In this document: positions 1-10,507 of the stretch, in pieces | Position numbering within the stretch: the stretch's first letter is position 1 | How the letters are laid out: the number at the start of each line of letters is the position of its first letter | DNA from: Lactarius indigo | Lineage: Eukaryota > Basidiomycota > Agaricomycetes > Russulales > Russulaceae | DNA: 64,000 bases | Assembly (NCBI GenBank): GCA_025766275.1 | Contig: JAFKAC010000001.1 | Span: forward strand, 1,488,001 to 1,552,000 | Direction: 5' to 3' | Translations under genes and position numbers: made by a program | Notes under the pieces: generated by a model | Database searches by the model: none | What the model saw: only the letters and a program-made list of their open reading frames with translations | What the model was told of the DNA's origin: nothing

Positions 1-200
1 GAACCCTTAACACCGCACGCACCTTCATCGCCAACCCAAATCTACTACAACCACGCCACCAACAAGACGAAGAGGTGATCAAGATATGGATTGACCCTTA
101 TCGCCTTAAGAAAATACAAGGAGAATGGTACAAGGACGGCAGGTTCGTAATCACAGGGCCAGCATCGACTCAATGAGTACTAATACACGACCATCACGAC

Positions 201-2654
201 TTGCCAATACATGGCCACCCGGGAATCGCGAAAACTCAACGCATCCTGGAGAGACACTACTGGTGGCCGCGACTCCGAAGAGACGTATATGAATACGTGC
301 AAGGCTGCGCAGAGTGCCAAAGGAACAAAGTCAACACAAGGCCCATACGAGCTGCGCTGCATCCCATCACACCAACACTAGAAGCCATGCCGTTCCACAC
401 GGTGGCGGTAGACTTCATCACCAAACTCCCCACTTCCAGGGGGTATGACAGTATACTAACTGTCACAGACCACGACTGTAGCAAGGCCTCAATCTTTATC
501 CCGTGCCGAGAGGAAATCACCGCAGAAGAAACGGCGGCTCTGTATGTCGCCCAGGTGTTCAAACGCTTCGGATTGCCACGCAAGATAATAAGCGACCACG
601 ACCCACGCTTTACATCCAAGTTTACTAGAGAAATATGCCGCATTCTGGGGATTCAACAGAACATATCAACCGCGTATCACCCACGTACTGACGGGCAGTC
701 AGAACGGACTAACCAGTGGCTGGAACAGTACCTACGCTTCTGGGTAAATGAGTGGCAAGACAACTGGGAAGCTTACCTACCAATCGCCGAATTCGCGCAC
801 AACAACTGGCCACATGAACACACTAAAGAATCACCGTTCCAACTTCTGATGGGGTATAACCCACAAGCGGATTGGACAGATAAGCCATCCCCCATTCCCC
901 TCGCGACTGCGCGACTGACACAGCTAAAAGAAGCTAGAGACAACGCCCAACGCCTCATAAAGAAGGCGCAAGAGTCATGGGTGCGCAACAAAGATACGCC
1001 CAAGTTCCGTATCAACGACCTCGTATGGCTCGAGGGCAAACATCTCCGAACCAATCAGCCTACAGCGAAATTAGCGGCGCAACGCCACGGACCCTTTTGG
1101 GTGGTACAGGTGATGTCCCCTTACAACTATCGATTGGAACTTCCCACGCAGTGGAGCATCCACCCAGTGTTTCACATCGATCTTCTCACACCGTACAAGC
1201 AAACTCCCTTGCACGGAGAGAACTTCACACGACCACCGCCCGAACTAATAGATGGGGAAGAGGAATATGAAGTCGAGGCCATTCTAGACACTCGGCATTT
1301 CGGCAGGGGGAGACGCCTTCAATACTTGATCAAATGGAAGGGGTACCCAGACTCGGAAAACCAGTGGGTCAACAAAGACGACGTTTTCGCGCTGGAAGCA
1401 CTTCGCCTGTATCAGGAAGCGCAAACCCACGGCGGAAGAGATAAAGTGGGAGTCGCTCGGACAGAGGACAGTCATCCTCTCTTCCTTCGCTCAGCCATTA
1501 CTCTCATGCCCACTTCCCCACTACGACATGTCACACAAGCGCAGCTCCTCGACTCCCTCGCGGAAGACGCCCGCGCCCTCTTGGCAGAGGACAGCGACAC
1601 CGAAGTTCCCAACACTCAGCTCACGCCATGGACACCTCTTACACCAGCAGAGGGGCCCATCACCGCACAAGAATGGATCAACGTCGTCACCAGATTCCCA
1701 GACCCGACGACCACCCCTGACGACGACCGAGCTGTCGTCCACGTCTTCCAAAACGATCGCGGCGAGCGCGAACCCATCGCCGCTATCCCCCCAAGCGACG
1801 ACCTCATCGGCGTTCGCGGAGTTTTCCCGAGCAACGACCAGCGTTCAAGCGCTGATGGAGTACGAGTTGGAGGGCTGGAAGAGGGTAGCGGCAGCATGGC
1901 AGAAGGAGCAGCTGGACTCAGCAGCGGCCCGACTGAGGGAGATGCGCGAGCGGCGGCAGCGATGGCGGCAGCTGAGGCTGGCCATGACGACAAAGATTAT
2001 TACCCGGCGAGACACACCTTCCTTCGAACGAAACGCGACCCTGATAATCCCCTCATCACGCCCTGGCTCGTCTACTCCGACGGGTCCCCCATGTATCGAG
2101 GACGTGTGCGCGTGCCTGGTGCCGCCGATCACCGTCCGTTCACCGCCGCCGAGGACCCCGCGCATGTCATTGCGCCTGAAGGGTTCCGGGCGAACCGACG
2201 ACCCCATCACATTCGATACCCCATCACCGGGCCAGACGGAGTAGAGAGGGACGCGTCGCACGTCCAGATCATCGGAGGGGCAGACCCCCTCATATTAGGG
2301 GTTATACCAGGGTCGCCGCACGTCTATGGTAAGCCCCTCTACGCAGAACCACATGTATCCGCGGCGCTCCGCCCCACGTATCTGCACGAGGACCTCGTCG
2401 TCTTCGAGGCGGACAAGATCACTGACCGTGCGCTCAACCGCATCAACGACGAGTCGCTCACGGCGGAGGTTACGCGCTTCCGCGCGGCCAGCTACGAGCT
2501 GGATCGACTTCGAGCGAGGGTGAGTCAACTCCGCGCAATGATTGAGTGCGCGCAAGACGATCGGCGCGACGCGATTTACCGCCTGGAGTGCGCCACCGCG
2601 TTGGAGCGCATTGCCGATGAACAGCGCGATTGGCTGGCCCGCGACTTTCGGTGA
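201..2654 (+). CDS. Gypsy pol polyprotein, integrase-chromodomain part (5' end outside window)
   Basis: This is the integrase end of a Ty3/gypsy polyprotein. The same frame is open from base 3 but is cut by TGA at 174-176; the annotated start is the first possible initiation codon (TTG) after that stop and is not a real start. Residues 1-45 carry the HHCC zinc module (HPGIAKTQ, then CAEC). The integrase core follows with its D, D, E residues in VAVDFITK, ISDHDPRF and GQSERTNQW. A chromodomain lies at about residues 352-405 (YLIKWKGYPDSENQW), typical of chromoviruses that target heterochromatin. About 400 further residues follow, rich in acidic and Ala/Arg stretches and ending in a likely coiled coil (ELDRLRARVSQLRAMIE). 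I do not recognise that extension. The sequence stops 31 bp before the 3' LTR. Confidence 0.88.
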   Translation: MPIHGHPGIAKTQRILERHYWWPRLRRDVYEYVQGCAECQRNKVNTRPIRAALHPITPTLEAMPFHTVAVDFITKLPTSRGYDSILTVTDHDCSKASIFIPCREEITAEETAALYVAQVFKRFGLPRKIISDHDPRFTSKFTREICRILGIQQNISTAYHPRTDGQSERTNQWLEQYLRFWVNEWQDNWEAYLPIAEFAHNNWPHEHTKESPFQLLMGYNPQADWTDKPSPIPLATARLTQLKEARDNAQRLIKKAQESWVRNKDTPKFRINDLVWLEGKHLRTNQPTAKLAAQRHGPFWVVQVMSPYNYRLELPTQWSIHPVFHIDLLTPYKQTPLHGENFTRPPPELIDGEEEYEVEAILDTRHFGRGRRLQYLIKWKGYPDSENQWVNKDDVFALEALRLYQEAQTHGGRDKVGVARTEDSHPLFLRSAITLMPTSPLRHVTQAQLLDSLAEDARALLAEDSDTEVPNTQLTPWTPLTPAEGPITAQEWINVVTRFPDPTTTPDDDRAVVHVFQNDRGEREPIAAIPPSDDLIGVRGVFPSNDQRSSADGVRVGGLEEGSGSMAEGAAGLSSGPTEGDARAAAAMAAAEAGHDDKDYYPARHTFLRTKRDPDNPLITPWLVYSDGSPMYRGRVRVPGAADHRPFTAAEDPAHVIAPEGFRANRRPHHIRYPITGPDGVERDASHVQIIGGADPLILGVIPGSPHVYGKPLYAEPHVSAALRPTYLHEDLVVFEADKITDRALNRINDESLTAEVTRFRAASYELDRLRARVSQLRAMIECAQDDRRDAIYRLECATALERIADEQRDWLARDFR

Positions 2655-2670
2655 GCCAGGAGTCTCACGC

Positions 2671-2685
2671 TAGAAGAGGAGGTGA
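2671..2685 (+). other. Polypurine tract of gypsy element
   Basis: A purine-rich run (agaagaggaggtga) ends exactly where the LTR begins, the usual position of the primer for plus-strand DNA synthesis. Confidence 0.7.
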
Positions 2686-3188
2686 TGTTACGTCTCGACC
2701 CATACCCTTACTGTACCGGTTGCAACTACGGCAGTAAGGTAAATTAGTTGCGGACTTACGATAGGCGATTACGAGTACGATAGGAGATTGTGCGCTGATT
2801 TGCTGACTGAGGACTATGCCACTAATACTAGTAGTAGTAGTATTAGGGTTCGAGCTACTTACGCGATACGTTGGACGCTACACTACTGTGACTCATAGCA
2901 GCGCTTGAAAGCCTGCTCGACTTGTATTTAATCTGTCTTGTGAAGACCAAGAAACGCCATCTTGGTCTTCTTGAATCGTCACTTGTTTCTTCTCCATTTT
3001 CCCTCTGTTTCTTTCTCTCGTCGCCTTTATAACAAAGCGCACCTTCGAGTGTTCACTATTACCTGTGCTTGGACCTTCGTGTCTTCAAGATATTCGTCAC
3101 GCCTGGACCTTCGTGTCTTCAGAGCATCCGCTAAGTTGTTACCGCCTCCATAGAGCTCAAGTCGAGCTAACGTCGTGACGACGTTACA
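2686..3188 (+). repeat. 3' LTR (503 bp)
   Basis: The LTR starts TGTTACGTC and ends GACGTTACA. These are 9-bp terminal inverted repeats with one mismatch, with the TG...CA ends expected of an LTR. It begins directly after the polypurine tract, and the next base on the right belongs to the interrupted LINE. Inside are a short GTA repeat near 2830 and an 18-bp direct repeat (3070-3087 and 3104-3121). Confirmation would need the 5' LTR, which lies outside the window. Confidence 0.85.
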
Positions 3189-4763
3189 GTAGTACCATCC
3201 TTCGTTGGCAATGGCGTTGAAGATGGTCCACAATCTGTTTACGAGTAGGTCAGCGCACTTGATCAGTACGATATTGGGAATCCCGTCAGGGCCTGGGGCC
3301 TTGTAGGGTCTTAGCCGTGCTATGTGCCTGCGGATTTGCTCTTTGGTGATTGCTCTCAACGTGCCGACTGGTGGGGGGTATACATGGCTGTTTGAGTCGG
3401 CGGATGAATCTGGCGGTTTGTCGGGGAAGAACGTCTTTGCTAGGACTGTGCTTTTGTCGGAGTTCCTGCTGACGATTGTTTCTCCCGATTCGTCTTGTAT
3501 TTTCAGGCTGGGGATTCTTGTCTTACCCCCGTCGCTTGCAGGCGACGAGATGTAGCGGTGTGCCGTCCAGATGTCCGGGTCGGTCGCTCTTTCTAGCCAG
3601 TCCCTCCAGTGGTGTTGTTTTGTGTATTGCATGGCTTTGTCGTATTTTCTGCGGGTGGCTTTGTATTCGGCATGGATCTGGTGGTCGGGGGAGTCCCTAT
3701 GTTTGTACGCTGCTCTTCCCAGCTTCTCCGTTTCTTTGCGGAGGTTTTTGAGCTCTTTCGTCCACCAGCGTTTTGATTTTGCGTTGATGTCTGTGATGGG
3801 TACTTCTGCCGCTATGGTTTCCTGTATAGCGTGCGTCAGCTTATCACATTCTATATCTAAGCGTGATTGGGAGGTTATCAGGTTTGAGACGCCCCACTTT
3901 GCGATCCTTTCTTCTAGAGTTTTATGGAAGTCATCCCAGTCGACGTCCTTGAAATTCCTAGTGACCTGTGCGGGGGGTTTGGTCAGCTCGAAATCTAAGA
4001 CTGTGACAATGGGAACGTGATCCATGTTCACTCCTTGTGCCTCGGGGAGTGTGTCGCAGACGATAACCACGTCCAAGCTATGCTCGGTCATGAACACGTT
4101 GTCTAATCTCGTCCACTTCTTGGTGATGTGGTGGACGTGGGTTGGGGTACCGTTAGCTAGTGCCATGTCCATCCCAAGGTTTGATACGCTTTTGAGTAGG
4201 AGCTCTGCCGCGCGAATAGCATCTGGTGTGAAGAGCCTGCTGTCCTCTGGGTTATCCCAGTACGGGTGGTGTCTGTTGAAGTCGCCCAACCAGATGAGGT
4301 GGTGATCTTGTCTGGTGGGGTCGCTACCCAAGATAGATTTCTCGTGTTTTTTGTGGTATGCAGATAACGCCTTGAGGGTATTGTCGTGTTTGCAGTCGTT
4401 GTAGACGTTGAATACCGACAGGGTTCCCCAGTTTTCTCTGATGCGTAGGGCCGTGACATCACCAGATGGGAAGTCGATCTGTTCCCAGTTTTCAGTCAGC
4501 AGATCGCCTCTTATCAATAAAATTGAACGCGTCTTATTTGGTTGCTCTTCGTGGGTTGAGGGGTATATTGGTACCCAGTCCTTCGCGGCGATGGACTTGT
4601 TGAGGAAGTTGATTGAGGGCTCTTGTAGAGCTATGATGTCGATGCCCATGGTTGTCATTTTCCCGCTGCTGATGAGGCCGTGCTGGCATGATGGGGATTT
4701 GTTGAGGTTTTGCTGCCATATTGTGAGATTCTTGCGGTCCTTGGTTAAGTCGTGTAAACTCAT
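3189..4763 (-). pseudogene. LINE copy 1 ORF2, endonuclease and start of RT
   Basis: About 525 codons of ORF2 remain. The N-terminal 245 residues are an apurinic-type endonuclease: IWQQNLNKS, ALQEPSIN, WLGDFNRHH and RLDNVF line up with copy 2. The motif that reads SDHVPI in copy 2 reads MDHVPI here, so one active-site residue is altered. The frame enters the linker before the reverse transcriptase (KAPGPDGIPNIVLIKCAD) and is cut at GWYY by the gypsy LTR; the frame continues by chance into the LTR to 3027. The ATG at 4763 overlaps the ORF1 stop as ATGA. Confidence 0.85.
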
Positions 4764-6604
4764 AGGTAGGGGGTCTGGAGGAAGTCCGCTGGCAGGTCGT
4801 TGATGTCTCCATCAAAGTGGATGTCGAAGTCTTCCTCGTCTGCATCAGTCTTGGGGGGTTGGTGGTGCGACTGGTGCGGGTGGGCGTCCACTACCCGCTT
4901 GAAGTAATCTTCTAGCATGGCCTGGTCGGTCGCTTTACCTTTAGTTGGGGGCTTTTTGTTCCTCTCGATTTGTTTGGTTGGTGGGTGGCGGTTTCCGTAG
5001 TGGAGGGGGGGGAGACTTCCTACCCGGTATTTCTCCGGGAATTTGTCTTCGGGGGAGAGTCTGTCGGGTTGGAGAGTCAGCGTCCAGTCTTCGTTCGTTG
5101 GGAAATATACTAGGTTGTTTTCAGGATGATATCCGTTGTAGTCATCGCATTTTCTGATGAACGTGGGGCAATTACAGTCCCAGCTGGCGTGCGCGTCTGA
5201 TTTGCAGGAGACGCAATACCGTTTCCCCTCCGTCTTGCAGTCCCTAGTTTTGTGTTGCTCCCCGCATGTTCCGCAGGTGTCGTGTATGGCGTGGCAGTTA
5301 GTTGCGAAGTGTCCCCATTTCCTGCACTTCATGCATTGTTTGGGTTCGTACTTCATTTTCTTGGGGAATGCTCTGACGCTGCATACGTATATACCGTCCT
5401 TAAGTAATCTGTTAGCTAGCGTCGCAGAGGATAGTGTGAGGACGGCGTAAGCGAATCTTTGCCCCTGGGAGCGCCTATTTTCGGGCTTGATCCATTTGGC
5501 TCTTCATATTGCTTTCTCTGGCAGCCTGTTGACTTCTTCAATTTCTCGAAGGTGGCTGTCTTTGGAGGGGTCGAAGGTAGTTGGGATTCGAGGTACGATG
5601 ATGGGGTAGGCCGCTTCTCTGACGGAGAGGCCCGAGTCGAATTTCCTTGTGAATTCTAACTCGTTGATGGGGGTTTTGAACCAGTCTGCCGCCTCTTTGG
5701 AGGCTAGCTGGAGGATGAAGCTTCCGTTTCTTAGCTTGATGACCTCCTCAACTTTGGCGCCCTCCGGCGGGGGGGGCAGTATGCCCATCAGGATTTTGTC
5801 TGCGCGTTCTTGGATTTCGAAGGTATTGAGGTATGAGTCTTCTCCCTTCTCCAAGTCGAAGATAACTTGTCTGGCTTTGGCGTCCCTGCTTCTGTCGACA
5901 CCGATAAGTATGTCGTGCGGGGTGCGGCCGCCGAATGTGTGAGTAGGGTGGGAGGGGGCTGTAGGGTGCTCCGTGTTGCTCTTTGTGTTGATAAGGGCTT
6001 CTTTGTAGGAGCGGGCAGTGTTAGCTGCCTGGGAGGTGGCTGCCGTGGCCTCCGTGATGCTCTTATCCATGTCAGCGGCCGCCTTTCTGAGGGTGTTCGC
6101 TGTTTCCCCTAGTGTGGAGACGGCGTTCTGTAACAGGTCGCGGTCAGCTAGGGAGCTTTTGACTAGCTCACTCATCTTTCCCATCTCCGCCTGTAGTGTT
6201 GACTCCATATGCTCGCCTATTTTCTGCGCGAGGGCGTCTACTATTTGGGGGGGGTGTTGCGCTGTTGTGTTGCTTTCGTGCATGAGTGCTGCTAACGCTT
6301 GTAGGGATCTGGTCATTCCCTTGGGAGCAGAGGCGCTATGCTTTTTGATGATTAGTGTGAGAGTACGAAGATGAGTGTAGGGCGTAGTGGGGTTCTCATT
6401 GATGTAACAGTCATCCTCTTTCAGCGCCTTCTTGGCCTCGTTTGAGGCGTTTGGGCTTTTGGGCTTCGCCTGGTCCATACCTGTTGCGGTGATGGGGGTG
6501 CTAGGCCGGGTATTTGCTTTGGCTGCTGATCTGGTGGTTCTGAGGGACGGGGCTGGTGGGGTGCGGCCTGCGGGGCCCGGGATGGTAGTTCCTTTTGGGG
6601 TCAT
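4760..6604 (-). pseudogene. LINE copy 1 ORF1, Gag-like, one premature stop
   Basis: This is the RNA-binding ORF1 protein of the LINE. The start at 6604 (MTPKGTT) is chosen because copy 2 has the same start at 61890. The frame is open except for a TGA at 5504-5506, where copy 2 has an Arg codon; CGA to TGA is the simplest explanation. Past the stop the same frame continues to three zinc knuckles (CMKCRKWGHFATNC, CGTCGEQHKTRDC, CVSCKSDAHASWDCNC) and ends PYL-stop at 4760, overlapping the ORF2 ATG by four bases. The middle part is a Ser/Ala-rich helical region. Confidence 0.85.
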
Positions 6605-6796
6605 ACCGTCCGGCAGCGCGCTTTTTGCTTCTTGTGAAGCTTTTGGAACTGGTGAGGAGGTTCTAATAGTGCTAATGCGGGCGTGTGTAAAAGTGTGTGT
6701 GTGTATGTATTCCTTTCTGCGGTGTGAGAGGCTACCTCTACCCTTGGGCCGTGTGACGTGGCTTAGGTGGTGGTGGTTGCCGAGAAAGGAAGTCCA

Positions 6797-8913
6797 GTTG
6801 TCGTTATTTTTTGAGCAGACGGTACTTGTGTCTGAAAGGAAAAGGCGAGCGGGGTACACGTACCATATATTCGAACCCGGGAGGTGAGAGCTCGCCCATC
6901 ATCGTCTGCGAGACAGAGTAATTTGGTCCTATGGCAAGTCCAAACACAACGTTGTACGCCCAGAACTCCCAAGAATTGTGAAACCTGCAGAGTGTAAACA
7001 CATCATCGCTCAACGGAAGAAGAAAGAATAGATCAGATCTCACCCAAACTTGTCTGTCCAGATACCGATCATTCCCCAGATCGGGATCAGGGTTTCCAGA
7101 ATGCACACCGTAAGGAACTAGACCCTCAATTCATAAGTGAGCATAGAGTGAGAGTGTCCGTCGTACAATCAGTTTGATGTCGAGTTTCCAGTGGCGTTGT
7201 ATGTACCAAGATGCAACAACACTTGCACCACAAGCGGCTACCCGTACGAGGGTAAGATACGTATTCTGCAGAAATGAGAACGTGAATTGTTCGTTTTGGC
7301 AAATAGTCACAAGAACGAGAGTCGTGGTCACACCCTGAGTGCACCACCGAGTCAGCTGCGTTACTCTGGTGAACTATATCGACGGTACACACATCAGAGA
7401 GGAGAAAGATGGAGAATAGATAAGCGAATGTGTTTGGCAGTTTCTTGTACTGCTTCAAAGCGACAAAGATCTAATTGGGATCAGCTGAGCTTGGGCAACA
7501 AACAAAAAATAAGTGTTATAGACCTGCTTCCAGCCTATTGTGAGATAGTTTTTGCCCTTGGGAAGCTTTGGCCCTGGCCGAGGCTGTTGGAATATAACTG
7601 GTTGTCCGCTCGTTACTTTCATAGGCTAAACACCAACAGTTTTAGAGCACTTACACCACCAGATGCCAAACAGAACCCAATATCCGGTTGACCTGCGTCG
7701 CAAAGGCGTCGTCAATGTCCGAATGATATAGAGTACGATGAGACCTCACAAGACGATAACATAATTATCAACTTTCGGATTGTCGCTCAGCGGGAGTAGT
7801 AGTGACAGGTTGAGCGGTAACGCAAAGATTTGACCAGCAAAAAAGCAAATCTACCAGGTCACGTCATCGATGATAGGACACCGAGCGAGCGCACGTACCA
7901 TGCCGACACTACTGATCTTGCTCTTTTCGATGCTTTTCTCCTTCTCATATGCCTCCAGGGACAACTCTCCCCGCTCATGGCGTACCTTGAGCTCACGTGA
8001 GTGGGGTGTATTGCGAGCCAGTTGCGGGAAAATCGCCGCAAAAAATGAAACGACGATGCCTTGCGAAGCGAAGCTGATCGTGTACAATGCCATCGCGGCG
8101 CCCCAATTGCTGGGAGCTGGTTGTCATGAAATTCAGAGAACGCCTCAAAAGACATTTCGACTGCTGTGACCCACATGTCAAACTCATGCTTGCGAACTGG
8201 GCTGCCCAACATATAGCGGTGGAAACAAGGAGCAGCCACCTGCCAAATGTCCGATAGTCAGCAGCCGGCCCAATGGTTGCAAAGACTAGTGTCATTATCT
8301 GAGATAGATCTCATCGTGACAGATTGCGCAATGAAAAAACAAAAATCGACATACCGCAAAGCTCGCTCCATTGGCAACCAAGACAATGGAGCTCACTTCC
8401 TTAGTCCCGCTTCCCCAGGGTAAGACACATTTCCTGGACGCTCCCTGGTCAAGACAGGACGAGCCTAGACCACGAACGGGATCATATCCAGCAGCGGTGG
8501 CCAGTCCCTGAAATAGGGTCAAAGAGTAAACTTTAACGCGAGACCCCATTTAGTCAGGTATAATAAAGGCATTATACATTTCCTACCTTGGAGTCCGAGT
8601 GCCTGCGTATTGGATACATAGGACAAGAATCAGCACCGGAATTCCGCGCTCTAGATGATGAACAGAACTAGGAAAACGTACGTTATTCCCGAATTGAAAC
8701 ACTGAAGAGAAGGTGTTAATGATATTGCCAAAGAAAGATATAATAATACACACGATAGTAACACCACAGCTCTCGTTGAGTTGTAATTGGCTCGCCATCG
8801 CTCGGTGAGGCATCAGGTACAACTAAGGCAGACTTGGAGGCACTTTCATCTTTCTGGACCTCAGGGAGGGAGAGCTCTGAGACAGGAGTCGCTTCAAGTA
8901 TCGGGGACGACAT
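6797..8913 (-). pseudogene. Atg22-like copy A (type I), last exon removed by LINE
   Basis: A major-facilitator-like protein of the Atg22 family, known in yeast as a vacuolar amino-acid exporter acting in autophagy. The ATG is at 8913 (MSSPILEATPV). Exon 1 has the same 160 nt as copies C and E, and the same exon blocks follow: YSLTLFQGLATAAGYDPVRG, the membrane block around 8250-8000, the KQYKKLPNTFAYLFSIFLLS block, and exon 13 ending GELSPPGFEYM near 6872. Exon 14 is absent because LINE copy 1 begins at about 6796. I saw no internal break in the exons I read, so the LINE insertion may be the disabling event; the missing exon may survive left of the window. Confidence 0.8.
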
Positions 8914-10507
8914 GGGGAAGGGGGGTTGTTTAGTTCCCAGATTGCCAGAGCCCAGGTAGAAATAGCTGAAGATGGGGTCGGTAGTCTCTTGTACCCTCAG
9001 AAATTATCAGCCCACGCTCGTGGCGCCAGCTCGAACTTCTTCGCATGAGTTTGGAAGACGTGATAGCTTCTAAAGAAATATCTCGTGTGATGTCAGTGAG
9101 ACCAACGCAGAGCAGAGAACTAGGGTGGATCTCAGATCTTGAAACCCGGCCAATCTGGAGTGCCAGTGGGTCACGGTATAACACCGCAAACTGAATGGGT
9201 TGCGATGACTCGGATAAGACGCCAGTAGTGTTTGAACAGTTGAGCCCCCCAAAGCGCTTTTGCGAGTCTGACTGTTCGGAATGGAAGCTAGAAGGCTGTC
9301 AATCATGGCATGGAACGTCGCGACCGAGGCCTGTAAGCGGGATCCCCCTTACGGGTTGAACAACACAACCGCTGGCAAACTCGGTAGCATACAAAGCGGC
9401 TCGTCCTTACCTTCCGTCGCAGCGTTCTCGGGGAACCCCTATCCTTCGTCGACCAACACACCACCCGCTTCCCCCGGACGCCAAGAAAACTACCCCTTAC
9501 GGAACGCAGCCACAGAGGTGGGAAAAACGAACAAGGGGACAAAACTAAAGACGCCAAAATACTCCAGGCGCACCACATCCACCGCCCTACAAGTTCAGTT
9601 GCTACCAGCTGACCCTGAGATTCGGTAAAGTACGATCACGTGCAGTTGCGGAGACTTGTAAAATTACGCAGACCCCAAAATATAGGGGCGCACTCCTAAC
9701 ATAGGACGCTGATCTATGCATATTTCAAGACTTTAGTGGGTCTCTCTGGTAATTTGTGTATCCCGGAAATACAAATAGATTTTAAAAAAAAAAAAAAACA
9801 GTGACAATCAACTTGGAGCTGTCAATACCGCTGGCGTTTGCTTTTTCCCATTCACAGGGCATAACCAGCCCAGTTACAGATGGCAAAGTGCCTGTCGACG
9901 CCAACAACGTCAGGTCACTTGGATCAATGAGGTGGATGGGGAAACTGATCAAAGCACCCTGTTATAATGTCTAGAAGCTTACGCAGCCTTTACTGCCTCA
10001 GGTGAGCCCGGCCCGGTGTATGATAGTGCTTCCCTCAGCTGAGGCTTTACTCGATGATAAATTCCGGAGTGGCCATAATTTCTACACTCCCTCACAGTAT
10101 TTATCCTCTGCGGTCGTACTTGTACTTGTCGCGGTGTATATTCACAGTGAAAACGTAGACAGGAGGATATGCTACTGCTATACACCAAACTGTGGAGTAT
10201 ATAGAATTCAATGCACGCAGTGAACGACAATGTTTCAGATTTCTATTATCACTACCTCAGACTTGTTTCTGACCTTCGAAATGAATTATACACACGCGAA
10301 GGGGGTGGGAAGTCTACGGGCAGAAGCCCGCAGTTACGTGGATAAAATGGCATCGAAAAAGAGGCACCCCCACTCAATACAGATTTCTCCCGAAGACACG
10401 GATGGAATCGAAAAAGAAAGAATACTCATGTACATGTGTTGTCCTTGCATGCCACAGATTCCATCATAAGTAGTACTCTTCCTGCGCCAGTAGGTCCTCT
10501 CCGCGGA
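8914..10507. repeat. Spacer A-B of the Atg22 array, with a retroposed insert
   Basis: Non-coding spacer between type I copy A and type II copy B. Much of it aligns by eye with the spacers at 15641-16761 and 21171-22595, for example the stretch before the Atg22 start codons and the block near 9930-10010 matching 21970-22060, so it was duplicated with the genes. An extra segment of about 490 bp (9306-9799) is absent from the other spacers and is annotated separately. No gene is supported otherwise. Confidence 0.65.
9306..9799 (+). mobile_element. Poly(A)-tailed retroposed insert, sense on + strand
   Basis: Compared with the homologous spacer of copy E, this block is an insertion. It ends in 15 A at 9784-9798, and the flanks carry an imperfect 9-bp duplication (TGTCAATCA at 9297-9305, TGACAATCA at 9802-9810). 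That is the signature of a cDNA inserted by LINE machinery. It contains an open frame of 107 codons starting near 9308 and ending at 9628 (ending ADPEIR); I cannot identify its source gene. The upstream part could be the 3' end of a coding region and the rest a 3' UTR. Confidence 0.55.

Larger units (their letters stand above)
1..3188 (+). mobile_element. Ty3/gypsy chromodomain LTR retrotransposon, 3' part
   Basis: The left window edge cuts into this element. Seen: the end of the pol frame, integrase, a chromodomain, a C-terminal extension, a purine-rich tract at 2671-2685 that fits the plus-strand primer, and a 3' LTR at 2686-3188. Directly after the LTR, minus-strand LINE sequence resumes in the middle of its reverse transcriptase, so the gypsy element inserted into that LINE. 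The host bases just right of the LTR are GTAGT (3189-3193); the matching target-site copy and the 5' LTR should lie left of the window. An in-frame TGA at 174-176 argues that this copy is no longer autonomous. Confidence 0.9.
3189..6796 (-). mobile_element. LINE copy 1, interrupted by gypsy element
   Basis: A non-LTR retrotransposon of the same family as the one at 55632-61997, running right to left. It has a 5' leader (about 6605-6796), ORF1, and ORF2 up to the start of the reverse transcriptase, where the gypsy LTR cuts it at 3188/3189. The remaining 3' half should lie left of the gypsy element, outside the window. The right (5') boundary is set by alignment with the sister genes at 13201-15640 and 18749-21170: their sequence resumes at about 6797. 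The LINE therefore landed in the region of intron 13/exon 14 of Atg22-like copy A. The copy is inactive (stop in ORF1, insertion in ORF2). Confidence 0.88.

Noticed and set aside
1528..2244. Open frame of 238 codons on the plus strand
   Set aside because: Overlaps the gypsy pol frame in another phase and has only low-complexity Ser/Thr/Arg content.
6866..6885. T-loop-like word (GGTTCGAAT on minus strand) suggesting a tRNA; also near 13565 and 19115
   Set aside because: It is part of the Atg22-like exon encoding PPGFEYM, occurs in all type I copies, and has no surrounding cloverleaf.
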